From Clostridiales bacterium (lineage in GTDB: Bacteria; Bacillota; Clostridia; Oscillospirales; Oscillospiraceae): a stretch of 64,000 bases of DNA. The notes under the pieces were generated by a model. The model did no database searches. It saw only the letters and a list, made by a program, of their open reading frames with translations, and had not been told where the DNA came from. Positions 41,483 to 49,469 of this stretch are shown here, one piece after another. The position numbers and the translations under genes were made by a program. Each line of letters starts with the position of its first letter. Position 1 is the first letter of the stretch. The DNA is taken from positions 1 through 64,000 of the forward strand of contig SFFV01000006.1 of NCBI GenBank assembly GCA_004557735.1. The letters are read 5' to 3'.

Positions 41483-42649
41483 TTATCTGGTTTCGCTGTA
41501 TTTTTTGAGCTTTTCGCGGTCGATCTCGACGCCAAGTCCCGGCCCGTCGGGGACGAGAAGGCAGCCGTCGTCATACCGGAACGGTTTCGTGATAATATCG
41601 TCCATATACCAGCGCGCGGCAACCTTTGTCTGTTCCGGGCAGCCCTCGACGTGGGTGATCGGGAAGACAGAGGCAAGGTCGATATTCGCGCCGCAGCACG
41701 CCATATGCAGGTTGGCGGCGGTGCCGATGCCGAACTCGCCGGAGCCGTTCACATTGCAGCGGATACCGGCGCACTCGGCAATTTTCGCAACGGTGCGCGC
41801 CGGATACAGACCGCCGGCCTTGGTGACGTAGATGGAGATGTAGTCCGCCGCGTGCTTCGCCACAATGTCGAGCGCGTCAGTCGGCGTCCAGCAGCTCTCA
41901 TCGGCGCACACGGGCACCTCGAGCATGCGCGTCACCTCGCGCAGCTGATCAAAGCCCTCGACCGGCTGCTCCAGATACTGGAGATCAAAGCGATCCATCC
42001 GCTTGCCCCACTTGATCGCGTCCTTGGCGGTGGGGTAGCCCTGGTTGGCGTCCACGAGGATGTTAATGTTCGGCCCGACGGCCTTGCGGAGCTTTTCCAT
42101 CAGCTCCATGTCGCGCACGGGATCGAGACCGCCCTTCATCTTGATGGTCTTGATGCCCTCGCCGCAGGCGGCGACCGCCTCATCCACGGCGGCATCGATA
42201 TCGAGAACGACGCCGAGACTGTGCGCGATGGGGATGGCCTTGCGGTGCTGACCGCCGAGCAGCTTGTAAACGGGCTTGTTGAGCGCTTTGCCCATGATGT
42301 CGTAGAGCGCGATGTCGATGGCGGCCTTGGCGTAAACAAAGCCGCGGATGGCTTTGTCCATCCTGTGATGGACGAGGTCGATATCAAAGGGATCCATGCC
42401 CATGATAGCGGGGAAGAGGTTGTCGCGGATGACGACCTCGGTCGTCTCGTACGACTCGCCGTAGTAGCGGCCGAAATCGCCGCCCCACTCCGGCATGGTG
42501 GTGGCTTCGCCGTAGCCGACGATGCCGTCGTCGGTCTTGACTTCCAGAATGACCCAGCCCTGCCCGACGTCGGCGGTGCTGCTCGCCCAGGTGTGGCGGC
42601 GGCGCGTGGGGATGCTCACCTTATAAATTTTATACGATTCGATTTTCAT
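41483..42649 (-). CDS. Enolase-superfamily enzyme (mandelate racemase/MLE type)
   Basis: 388 residues. The N-terminal capping domain is followed by the barrel with KMKGG (general base Lys, near 170), metal ligands in VDANQGY (about 200), LEQPV (about 228) and CADESC (about 248). In MLE-subgroup enzymes a second Lys stands before the next turn; here ISIYVTKAGG seems to put Tyr at that place, though another Lys follows three residues later. Possible reactions are epimerization, racemization or dehydration of a carboxylate, for example a dipeptide or N-substituted amino acid. Last gene of the four-gene operon, 24 bases after the dehydrogenase. Confidence 0.88.
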   Translation of the reverse strand: MKIESYKIYKVSIPTRRRHTWASSTADVGQGWVILEVKTDDGIVGYGEATTMPEWGGDFGRYYGESYETTEVVIRDNLFPAIMGMDPFDIDLVHHRMDKAIRGFVYAKAAIDIALYDIMGKALNKPVYKLLGGQHRKAIPIAHSLGVVLDIDAAVDEAVAACGEGIKTIKMKGGLDPVRDMELMEKLRKAVGPNINILVDANQGYPTAKDAIKWGKRMDRFDLQYLEQPVEGFDQLREVTRMLEVPVCADESCWTPTDALDIVAKHAADYISIYVTKAGGLYPARTVAKIAECAGIRCNVNGSGEFGIGTAANLHMACCGANIDLASVFPITHVEGCPEQTKVAARWYMDDIITKPFRYDDGCLLVPDGPGLGVEIDREKLKKYSETR

Positions 42650-42673
42650 TTTTCCGATATCCTTTCCGATTTG

Positions 42674-43753
42674 TCAGCCGCGCGCAACGTAGTCAAGAAC
42701 CTGCGATACGCTCTTTCTCTCCAGCCCCATCTTTTCCAGATTGACGCCCTCGGCGTGGTAATCCCGGCCCATCATGGCCTCGGACAGGGTGACGTGCGCA
42801 TCCGTGATCGGCGTGGGGACGCCGGCCAGACGGCCCAGCTCCGCGATCGGGAGAAGGCCGGAGCCGATGTCCTCGTGCATGTACCGATGGTCGAGCGAGG
42901 GGGGAGCTTTGATGAACTTGTTGGCTTCGCTCTCCTGGCAGGCCTTGTAGGGATCGTTGGCCTCCGCCGCCTCCTTCGTGGTGGATTCGGCGTTGTAGAG
43001 CACGGTGCAGAAATTGTCGAGCTCGAGCCCGTACGCCTTCGCAACGGCCAGACGCTCCTCGTCCACCATGCGGATGACCTTGCCGATGGCGGGGGTCACG
43101 CCGTCATAGTAGAAGCGGAAGTCGCCGCCGGTATGCTCGATCCATCCGGCGTTGAGCACGACGCCCGGCGGATGGAACATGGCGTTGATGTTGCAGAGCG
43201 AGGACTCCAGCACATCGCGGCCTGCGACGACATACGGATACGCCTTGCGGATGACCTCCAGCACGGCTTCGGTATCCTTTGCCGGGAACACGCCGACGGT
43301 AACGGGCTTGTCGCTGCTGCTGACGTGCACGGCCGTTTCACCGGTTTTGCGGGCAATGTAGCTGAGCGTGTTCGCCTCCGCGATGCGCCCGCGCCCTAAA
43401 ATGTGCGCCGCACGCAGCGCGCCGCCGGTGTGACCGGGATTCATATAGAGCACGGTGTTGCCGCGCAGATACGGCTTCATGGCGTTGAGATAGCGCTCGT
43501 GACCGGTGCCGGGGACATTCATCACGACGAGATCGGCGCCGGAAACGGCCTCCTCCATGGAGTTTGACACATGGGCGACGCGGCAGCTGCCCTCGCCCCA
43601 GACGCCGGTATAGGATATCACGTTATCATTGGCATGCAGCGTTTCCACGCGCGCGGTGGAGAAGGTGAACAGGCACACTTCGTACCCCCGCAGCGTAAGG
43701 TCGGCCGCGGCGGCATAGCCGCCGTGTCCGCCGCCCAGTACGGCGATTTTCAT
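42674..43753 (-). CDS. Octopine/nopaline dehydrogenase family protein
   Basis: 359 residues. The Rossmann start MKIAVLGGGHGGYAAAADL binds NAD(P)H. MNPGHTGGAL near 104, then NAMFHPPGVVLNAGWIE (about 195), and the C-terminal domain fits NAD/NADP octopine-nopaline dehydrogenases, which join or split an amino acid and a keto acid through a secondary amine. This suggests oxidative cleavage of an opine-like N-carboxyalkyl amino acid, or the reverse. It lies 30 bases after the M24 gene. Confidence 0.88.
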   Translation of the reverse strand: MKIAVLGGGHGGYAAAADLTLRGYEVCLFTFSTARVETLHANDNVISYTGVWGEGSCRVAHVSNSMEEAVSGADLVVMNVPGTGHERYLNAMKPYLRGNTVLYMNPGHTGGALRAAHILGRGRIAEANTLSYIARKTGETAVHVSSSDKPVTVGVFPAKDTEAVLEVIRKAYPYVVAGRDVLESSLCNINAMFHPPGVVLNAGWIEHTGGDFRFYYDGVTPAIGKVIRMVDEERLAVAKAYGLELDNFCTVLYNAESTTKEAAEANDPYKACQESEANKFIKAPPSLDHRYMHEDIGSGLLPIAELGRLAGVPTPITDAHVTLSEAMMGRDYHAEGVNLEKMGLERKSVSQVLDYVARG

Positions 43754-43783
43754 GGATGCATCCTCCCTTTTCCGGTTTTCGGG

Positions 43784-44911
43784 TCAGTCCGCGCGGATGG
43801 TGGCGAGCTGCTGGTACGGATGGCGCGTGCCGGTGATCATCCGGTGACCGTCCGCCGTGACAAGGACCTCGTTTTCGAGCTGGTAGCCGCATTCGCCGTC
43901 GATCACGTGGATCGGCTCGACGCAGAGAACCATGTTCTCGCGCAGGATTGTGTCCTTGTAGGTGTTGATGTACGGCTCCTCGTGCAGCGTAAGACCGAGA
44001 CCGTGGCCGATGAACGCGACGGGCTTGAAGCCCCATTCGGTGAACTGTCTGGCAAAGTTATCGTAGATCGTCTTGGTGCTCACGCCCGGCTTGATCTGGG
44101 CAATGGCATCGTCATGCGCCTTGACGAGCTTGCTCCAGGTCTCCGCCTGGTGCTCGGTCGGCGTGCCGACGACCGCCGTGCGGCAGCAGTCGCAGTAATA
44201 GTTGTCCTTCGTGCCCATCACGTCCACGCGGACGATGTCGCCCTTTTCGAGCACCTTGTCGGTGGGCTCGCCGTTGAGCAGGCAGCTGCGCACGCCGGAG
44301 CCGACCATCGGCATGGACATCTTGTCGCCCTTTGCGATCTCGGCAAAGCCGTTGGAGATAAAGCGGTAAATGTCCTTTTCGGTCATACCGGCACGGGCGC
44401 TGGCAAAGGCGCCGTAGATGACCTCCTCGATATTGGCGCCGAGGGAGATGATGCGGTCAAGCTCAAACTGCATTTTGATGAAGCGCATCTCTTCATACGC
44501 GGCGTCCGCGTTGACGATCTCGGCATGCGGCAGTTCTCTGTGCATCAGCTCCATGTCGATGGCGGAGAGATAGGAAAGCTCCATGCCGATGCGCTTCGTT
44601 TCCATTCCGAACTCTTTGAGCTTATCGACAGCGATCATCATCGGGTCCTGCGTAAATTCGTTATAGCTGATGATGCTCTTCTGCTCCATCCAGCTCTGCG
44701 CACGCATGATCGGCTCTTCAATGTTCACCACAATAACGACGGGGTCGTTCTTCTCTGTGATGATGTGAATCACCTTGCGGCTGCGGACGGTGACCTGTGT
44801 GGGGATATAGGCGCCGGTGACGTAGGTGATGTTTTCCGGCGTCATGGTGACCATGGCGTCCAGACGGTACTTTTTCAGCATCTCGCGCTGAAGATCGGTG
44901 ATCTCCTTCAT
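43784..44911 (-). CDS. M24-family hydrolase (Xaa-Pro peptidase/creatinase-like)
   Basis: 375 residues from ATG 44911 (GGAGG 7 bases upstream). The creatinase N-terminal domain is followed by the pita-bread fold with the full metal set: Asp in RVDVMG (about 227), Asp in YYCDCC (about 242), His in GHGLGL (about 302), Glu in CVEPIH (about 329) and Glu in QLENEV (about 345). With all five ligands it is probably a true metallohydrolase of an imide or peptide bond, as in prolidase. Context suggests a small N-substituted substrate. An operator-like ATTGGTAGGATGAC lies 29 bases before the start. Confidence 0.9.
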   Translation of the reverse strand: MKEITDLQREMLKKYRLDAMVTMTPENITYVTGAYIPTQVTVRSRKVIHIITEKNDPVVIVVNIEEPIMRAQSWMEQKSIISYNEFTQDPMMIAVDKLKEFGMETKRIGMELSYLSAIDMELMHRELPHAEIVNADAAYEEMRFIKMQFELDRIISLGANIEEVIYGAFASARAGMTEKDIYRFISNGFAEIAKGDKMSMPMVGSGVRSCLLNGEPTDKVLEKGDIVRVDVMGTKDNYYCDCCRTAVVGTPTEHQAETWSKLVKAHDDAIAQIKPGVSTKTIYDNFARQFTEWGFKPVAFIGHGLGLTLHEEPYINTYKDTILRENMVLCVEPIHVIDGECGYQLENEVLVTADGHRMITGTRHPYQQLATIRAD

Positions 44912-44939
44912 GATTGTTCCTCCGTTATCATTTTGCAAA

Positions 44940-44953
44940 ATTGGTAGGATGAC
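44940..44953. promoter_or_regulatory. Candidate regulator site before the M24 gene
   Basis: ATTGGTAGGATGAC. It differs by one base from the sequence at 45711-45724, at a similar distance before the next start. The ATTGGT half fits FadR/PdhR-type sites. Confidence 0.55.
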
Positions 44954-44996
44954 TTGGTGTAAGGCTTGCCGTGCCGACAGCGCCTATCGGCCATTT

Positions 44997-45689
44997 TCAG
45001 CCCTCGGCAAGCTCTATGCTTGAGCGGGTGGTGGCAAGATGGGCAATATAGGCCTGCTTGATCTGGTTAACGTCGCCGGAGCCGAAAGCGTTGGCGATCT
45101 GGTTGTGCTCCCAGAGCGACTGCTCCACATAGTTCGTGTGGGTGAAAAGCACCCGACGCTCGTCGTAGATCGTACCGGTCAGCGTGACGCAGATATTCAG
45201 AAGAATGTCGTTTCTGGCGGCGCGGCGGATGATGTTGTGGAATTCGAGGTCGTGCCGGAGCATATCCTCGTTCGTCAGCCCCGTCCGGCGAACGGCGGCA
45301 ATGCACGCTTTCATATCGTCGCGGAGCTTGGGATACTCTTCTTCCGGTATAAGGTCGATGGCCTTGAGATCAAGCGCTTCCCGTACTGTGAGGATGTTCA
45401 GTATCTCGTCCTTGTGGATCATGAGCCAGAAGGCGCTGCCGTCGCCCGGCTGCGTGTCCTCTTTCCGCAGGAAAATGCCGCTGCCGTGACGGATCTCCAC
45501 GACACCCATGGCCTCCAGAACTTTCAGCGCCTCACGCAGAGAGTTGCGTCCAACGCCGAGCTGTTCGGCAAGCTCACGCTCCGGCGGGAGACGATCGCCG
45601 ACGGAGAGTTCTTTTCGGGAAATATAGGAAAGAAGGTTGTGGACGTTTTTATTCTCCTTGAAAGCGAAGGGCGCGTTCGGCATGTACAT
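44997..45689 (-). CDS. GntR/FadR-type regulator (FCD domain)
   Basis: 230 residues from ATG 45689, which has GGAGG 8 bases upstream; an ATG 15 bases earlier lacks such spacing. Winged helix 15-75 with LPPERELAEQLGVGRNSLREAL, then an all-helical FCD domain (80-220) with the metal-type His residues HDLEFH. FCD regulators bind organic acids or amino acid derivatives. First gene of the operon; operator candidates lie around its promoter. Its ligand is probably the substrate of the three enzymes encoded after it. Confidence 0.92.
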   Translation of the reverse strand: MYMPNAPFAFKENKNVHNLLSYISRKELSVGDRLPPERELAEQLGVGRNSLREALKVLEAMGVVEIRHGSGIFLRKEDTQPGDGSAFWLMIHKDEILNILTVREALDLKAIDLIPEEEYPKLRDDMKACIAAVRRTGLTNEDMLRHDLEFHNIIRRAARNDILLNICVTLTGTIYDERRVLFTHTNYVEQSLWEHNQIANAFGSGDVNQIKQAYIAHLATTRSSIELAEG

Positions 45690-45710
45690 AGTAATATCCT
45701 CCATCTCCGG

Positions 45711-45724
45711 ATTGGTGGGATGAC
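45711..45724. promoter_or_regulatory. Candidate regulator site before the FadR-type gene
   Basis: ATTGGTGGGATGAC, matching the site before the M24 gene except for one base. Confidence 0.55.
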
Positions 45725-45804
45725 ATATTATACACCGGCTTCCGGGAAAAGGAAAGCCTCCGTTCGTCCTTCAGATTCATCGAACCATTTTTTCATTTTA
45801 TTCA

Positions 45805-45821
45805 AATTGGTACTACCTCTT
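45805..45821. promoter_or_regulatory. Operator-like half dyad
   Basis: AATTGGT-ACT-ACC then TCTT: the left arm is perfect and the right arm partly kept. It stands just downstream of the promoter at 45829-45856 (minus strand). Confidence 0.6.
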
Positions 45822-45828
45822 GATCCGC

Positions 45829-45856
45829 AGTATACACCTATCCCGCGAAGATGCAA
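45829..45856 (-). promoter_or_regulatory. Promoter of the catabolic operon
   Basis: Minus strand TTGCAT (45851-45856), 16-base spacer, TATACT (45829-45834). Transcription would start near 45822, giving a leader of about 130 bases. Confidence 0.7.
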
Positions 45857-45896
45857 GCTATTTTTTCAAAACGAAACAAAACCGGAGAAATGCACA

Positions 45897-45913
45897 AATT
45901 GGTGGAACCAATT
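45897..45913. promoter_or_regulatory. Perfect FadR/PdhR-type operator
   Basis: AATTGGT-GGA-ACCAATT is a perfect 7-bp dyad with the 3-base spacing known for PdhR and other FCD regulators. It lies 40 bases upstream of the -35 of the operon promoter. Confidence 0.75.
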
Positions 45914-45982
45914 TTATGCTTCATGCCCGGCAAAATGCCGGACGCCGCCCTTCTCGTTTCCGTCGTGGGCGGCGCCGTACTT

Positions 45983-47050
45983 TTATTTTTCCGCCCGACG
46001 GCGGAGAGCGCGCCGCGTGCGGCGGATGTGGCGCTCGTAGTCGCCGCTCTCCAGAAGCTCCGCGAGCACGAGCTGCTCAAAGAGCGGTACGGTGCAGGAA
46101 TAAAACCCGATGCGCTCGGCATACTGCGCCGCGAGCTTTTCCGAGAGCACCATATAGCCCATGCGCAGCGACGGCGCGACCGTCTGCGAGAACGTGTTCA
46201 GGTAGATCACGTTCCCGCTCTCGGCGAGCGAGAACACCGTCTCCTCCGGCTTGGACGCAACCGTAAACTCCGAGGAGAAATCATCCTCGACAATGTACCG
46301 TCCCGGCTCGGCGGCCCAGCGGATATACTCACGCCGCTTGGCTGCGGACGCCGTTACGTTGCTCGGAAAGCTGCGGTAGGGCGTGATGTGCAGCACGGAG
46401 GCGCGCGTTCCGGCCAGCGCCGGGCTTTGTATGCCGTCTGCGCCGAGCGGCAGCAGCTCCAGCGCCGCGCCGTGCGCGCGGTAAACCAGCGCGATCTTCT
46501 CATACGACGGGTTTTCCACGGCATATATGCGCTGCGCGCCGAGAAGCTGCACGATCAGCCCGTAAAGGTACTCCGCGCCGGAGCCGACGAAGATCTGCCC
46601 CGGCTTCACGCGGATGCCGCGGCTGCGCGCGAGATAGCGCGAGATCGCCTGCCGCAGCGCGGCGCAGCCGTTGTTCGGGCTTTTTTCCAGAAGCTGCTCG
46701 CCGTACTCGCTGATGACGCGGCGCATCACCCGCGAGAGCACCGAAAACGGGAAGTCCGCCCTCTCCCCCGCCGGGATCGCCGCCGGTTTCACCGGCGCGC
46801 TCGGCACAAAGCCGTCCGTATCGTGAAACTGTACATAGTGCCCGCTGCGGCGGCGCGCTTCGAGATACCCCTCGTCCGTCAATAGCGCGTAGGCGTGCTC
46901 GATCGTGACGACGCTCAGGCCCTCCTCCTCGGCAAGCTGCCGCTTGGACGGCATTCGCGCGCCGAAGGGGTAGTCTCCGCGCACGATCTCCCCGCGCAGG
47001 CGCTCGTACAGACGCAGATAGGCCGGACGGTGTTCGTTCTCCCGTTTCAT
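45983..47050 (-). CDS. MocR/PdxR-type regulator, short and without PLP lysine
   Basis: 355 residues. GntR winged helix 1-75 and an aminotransferase-like domain from about 95 (PNNGCAALRQAISRYLARSRGI, FVGSGAEYLYGLIVQLL). MocR proteins are usually 450-500 residues; this one ends soon after HIRRTRRALRRR, so the last part of the fold is missing. In the PLP motif FSKT the Lys is Gln289 (FSQTV). It probably cannot form the usual Schiff base. It may be a degraded gene or a regulator with altered sensing. Divergent from the ECF S component gene. Confidence 0.85.
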   Translation of the reverse strand: MKRENEHRPAYLRLYERLRGEIVRGDYPFGARMPSKRQLAEEEGLSVVTIEHAYALLTDEGYLEARRRSGHYVQFHDTDGFVPSAPVKPAAIPAGERADFPFSVLSRVMRRVISEYGEQLLEKSPNNGCAALRQAISRYLARSRGIRVKPGQIFVGSGAEYLYGLIVQLLGAQRIYAVENPSYEKIALVYRAHGAALELLPLGADGIQSPALAGTRASVLHITPYRSFPSNVTASAAKRREYIRWAAEPGRYIVEDDFSSEFTVASKPEETVFSLAESGNVIYLNTFSQTVAPSLRMGYMVLSEKLAAQYAERIGFYSCTVPLFEQLVLAELLESGDYERHIRRTRRALRRRAEK

Positions 47051-47142
47051 CTGGTATTATTATTTTCTCCTTTTCTGGGTATTTTAATATATCCAGAATA
47101 TTGTATGCTAAGGACAAAGAAAAAGCAAGGGAGAATCCTGCC
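47051..47142. promoter_or_regulatory. Shared regulatory region, mocR / ECF S component
   Basis: An AT-rich 92-base region. TCTGG (47074-47078) and CCAGA (47092-47096) form a short dyad, and TATGCT (47103-47108) is a possible rightward -10. MocR regulators normally bind such intergenic regions. Confidence 0.4.
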
Positions 47143-47676
47143 ATGGCAACGAAGAAAAAATACGGCACGCGCTGGCTCTGCACGACGGCGCTGCTGATGG
47201 CAATGAATATCGTTATGAGCATGAGCGTGTTCAGCGTTCCGGTACCGGGCGGGCACCTCTATCTGAACGACGTGATCATCTGCTTTGCCGCGCTGATCCT
47301 CGACCCGCTGGGGGCGTTCTGCGTCGGCGGCGTCGGCGCGTTCCTCGGCGACTTCTTCTTCTATCCGACGCCGATGTTCGTCTCGCTCGTCACGCACGGC
47401 TTGCAGGCGGTCGTCATTTCGCTCTGCGCCCACCGGATGCTGAAGGAGAAGCCCGTGGCCGCGTCGCTCATCGGCGTGCTGCTCGGCGCGGTGATCATGG
47501 TCGCCGGCTACTCGCTCGGCCGCGCTTTCATCTACGCAACGCCCGCCGCGGCGATCGCGAAGCTCCCCTACCAGATTTTGCAGGCTCTCGTCGGCGCGGC
47601 GCTCGGCATGGTGCTGCGCTGGAAGGTAAAGCCGCTCGCAAAGCTCGCCGGGAAGCTCGGCGAGACGGTGGGATAA
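47143..47676 (+). CDS. ECF transporter S component
   Basis: 177 residues from ATG 47143 (GGGAGA upstream). Five or six membrane segments; VPVPGGHLYLNDVIICFAALILDP and GGVGAFLGDFFFYP match the substrate-binding subunits of energy-coupling factor importers. The divergent MocR/PdxR-like gene suggests a vitamin B6 form as substrate (PdxU-type), but this is from context only. The energising module (EcfA/A'/T) is not in the window. Confidence 0.85.
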   Translation: MATKKKYGTRWLCTTALLMAMNIVMSMSVFSVPVPGGHLYLNDVIICFAALILDPLGAFCVGGVGAFLGDFFFYPTPMFVSLVTHGLQAVVISLCAHRMLKEKPVAASLIGVLLGAVIMVAGYSLGRAFIYATPAAAIAKLPYQILQALVGAALGMVLRWKVKPLAKLAGKLGETVG

Positions 47677-47679
47677 AGG

Positions 47680-47708
47680 TTGTCTTTTCCCCGGCGGTAT
47701 GGTAAAAT
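47680..47708 (+). promoter_or_regulatory. Promoter of the 219-residue lipoprotein gene
   Basis: TTGTCT (47680-47685), 17-base spacer ending TGG, TAAAAT (47703-47708). Confidence 0.7.
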
Positions 47709-47736
47709 CGTGTCACTCGGCAAAGGAGTGATAGCT

Positions 47737-48396
47737 ATGAAAAGAAAGTTTTTTGCGGCAGCCGCCGCCGTCTGTCTGATGCTCTGCCTGATTTTCGCCG
47801 GATGCGGCGCGGTAAACGAAGAGGATTATCCCCCGCTTGAGAAGGTCGATCTCTCCTCCATGACGCTGGAAACGGTCGGCAACAGCACGTTTTCGGTGCA
47901 GTACCCCGCCGGCAAGTGGACCGGCTCGGACGGCACCTCCCCGCTCATCATCTATTACAGCGATACGCTGGGAACCGGGGAAGCGGTCAACATCAACGTC
48001 CAGCAGTCCGGCACCTACAGCGGCAAATTCACGGAAAAGTATATGAACAAGCTCACGGACGGCATCACCGAATCGTTCCCCAACATTGAGATCCTCCGCG
48101 CCGAGCTCCGCTCGATCAACGGCAGGAGCGTGATCTGCACCGAGACGGTCACGCGCTTCAACGACGAGATGCTCGACCTTCTTCTCGAACAGGGCGTCCT
48201 CACGCAGGCGGACATCGACAACGCCGGAGGCCGTGATGTGATCCTCTCCATCCCGCCCACGGATCAGATCACGCTCTACGCCGTGACCGGCGCTTACCTC
48301 TACATCTACACCGGCACTTACTATGAGGAGAGCCAGAAGGCCGATGTGCTCGAGGCTCTGACCGTCATGGCACAGACGACCGCGGAAGTCAAATAA
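47737..48396 (+). CDS. Lipoprotein of unknown function
   Basis: 219 residues from ATG 47737 with AAAGGAG 8 bases upstream. Lipobox LIFAGC (Cys23). The mature part (STFSVQYPAGKW, IIYYSDTLGTGEAVNINVQQSG, TYYEESQKADVLEALTVMAQT) looks like a PsbP/MOG1-type fold found in lipoproteins that hold a stress or lipid-related ligand. No partner gene nearby. Confidence 0.8.
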   Translation: MKRKFFAAAAAVCLMLCLIFAGCGAVNEEDYPPLEKVDLSSMTLETVGNSTFSVQYPAGKWTGSDGTSPLIIYYSDTLGTGEAVNINVQQSGTYSGKFTEKYMNKLTDGITESFPNIEILRAELRSINGRSVICTETVTRFNDEMLDLLLEQGVLTQADIDNAGGRDVILSIPPTDQITLYAVTGAYLYIYTGTYYEESQKADVLEALTVMAQTTAEVK

Positions 48397-48411
48397 TTCT
48401 TGTCTCCGACA

Positions 48412-48449
48412 AAAAGCGGAGCAGCCAGTAAAACGGCTGCTCCGCTTTT
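48412..48449. terminator. Bidirectional terminator
   Basis: A 15-bp stem (48412-48426 with 48435-48449), A and T rich at the base, shared by the lipoprotein gene and hypB. Confidence 0.9.
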
Positions 48450-48450
48450 C

Positions 48451-49122
48451 TTATTCCTCCGTCCAGTCCCGGACCTGCTTTTTGAGCCAGCTTGTCCACG
48501 CCCCGACGCCCTCCCCGGTCTTGGCGGAGATCGGGAAGATCTCCAGGCGGGGGTTGCGCCGCAGCGCGTACTCGCGCACCTTGTCCATATCAAAATCGAA
48601 GTATGGCAGCACGTCGATCTTGTTGATGATGAGCGCGTCGCACACGGTGAAGATGAGCGGATATTTGAGCGGCTTATCGTGTCCCTCCGGTACGGAGAGG
48701 ATCATTGCGTTTTTCACCGCGCCGGTATCAAACTCCGCCGGGCAGACAAGATTGCCGACATTCTCGAGCACCGCGAGATCGACGTCCGCCGTGCCCAGCT
48801 CGCGAAGTCCCTGCTCGGTCATCCCGGCGTCCAGATGGCACATGCCGCCGGTGTGGAGCTGTATGCTCTTCACACCCGTGCGGGCGATGGTCTCGGCGTC
48901 CACGGAGGAATCGATGTCCGCTTCCATAACGCCGATGCGAAGATCGTCCTTCAAGCGCTCGATCGTGCGCAGAAGCGTCGTCGTCTTGCCCGAGCCCGGC
49001 GAGGACATGAGATTGAGAAGGAACGTCTTTTCCTCCTTGAGCCTTGCGCGGACGCGGTCGGCCTCGCGGTCGTTGTCGGCAAAAACGCTCTCCTTGATTT
49101 CTATGATGCGTACACTATCCAT
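48451..49122 (-). CDS. hypB: Nickel incorporation GTPase HypB
   Basis: 223 residues. P-loop SSPGSGKTTTLL at 40-51, the metal-site GGMCHLDA near 93-100 and NVGNLVCP near 121, then INKIDVLPYFDFD (GTPase NKxD). It lacks the N-terminal His-rich or CxxCGC nickel site. It delivers nickel to NiFe hydrogenase with HypA. No hydrogenase gene is in the window. It starts 1 base after the hypA stop. Confidence 0.95.
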   Translation of the reverse strand: MDSVRIIEIKESVFADNDREADRVRARLKEEKTFLLNLMSSPGSGKTTTLLRTIERLKDDLRIGVMEADIDSSVDAETIARTGVKSIQLHTGGMCHLDAGMTEQGLRELGTADVDLAVLENVGNLVCPAEFDTGAVKNAMILSVPEGHDKPLKYPLIFTVCDALIINKIDVLPYFDFDMDKVREYALRRNPRLEIFPISAKTGEGVGAWTSWLKKQVRDWTEE

Positions 49123-49123
49123 T

Positions 49124-49468
49124 TCAGCAGGCCTCGATTTCTTTGAGATTGATCTCGTTTCCGCGCACGAGCACGGTCTCTCCGCTGCCGCACCGCGGGC
49201 ATATGCGCCCCTGCGGGACGGTCGGATACGTGTGATCGCAGCTCTCGCACAGCGTCACGGCGGGGATGGTCTCGATCTTAAGCTCCGCGCCCTTCAGAAT
49301 CTCCGTTTGCGCAGCGGCCCAGTCCCAGCAGGACGTAAGCTCGTGCGGAATGACGCCGGATACCTCGCCAAGCTCGAGCGTGACGGAGGAAACGCTCGTA
49401 AGAGCGTTTTCCTCCGCGATGCGCCCGACGGTTTTTATCATGTGGAATACGATCCCCAGCTCGTGCAT
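49124..49468 (-). CDS. hypA: Nickel metallochaperone HypA
   Basis: 114 residues. MHELGIV start with His2 for nickel and a zinc site C74/C77 and C90/C93 (CESC, CPRC). Passes nickel to hydrogenase together with HypB. Lies 1 base after the large oxidoreductase gene, in the same operon. Confidence 0.96.
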   Translation of the reverse strand: MHELGIVFHMIKTVGRIAEENALTSVSSVTLELGEVSGVIPHELTSCWDWAAAQTEILKGAELKIETIPAVTLCESCDHTYPTVPQGRICPRCGSGETVLVRGNEINLKEIEAC

Positions 49469-49469
49469 A

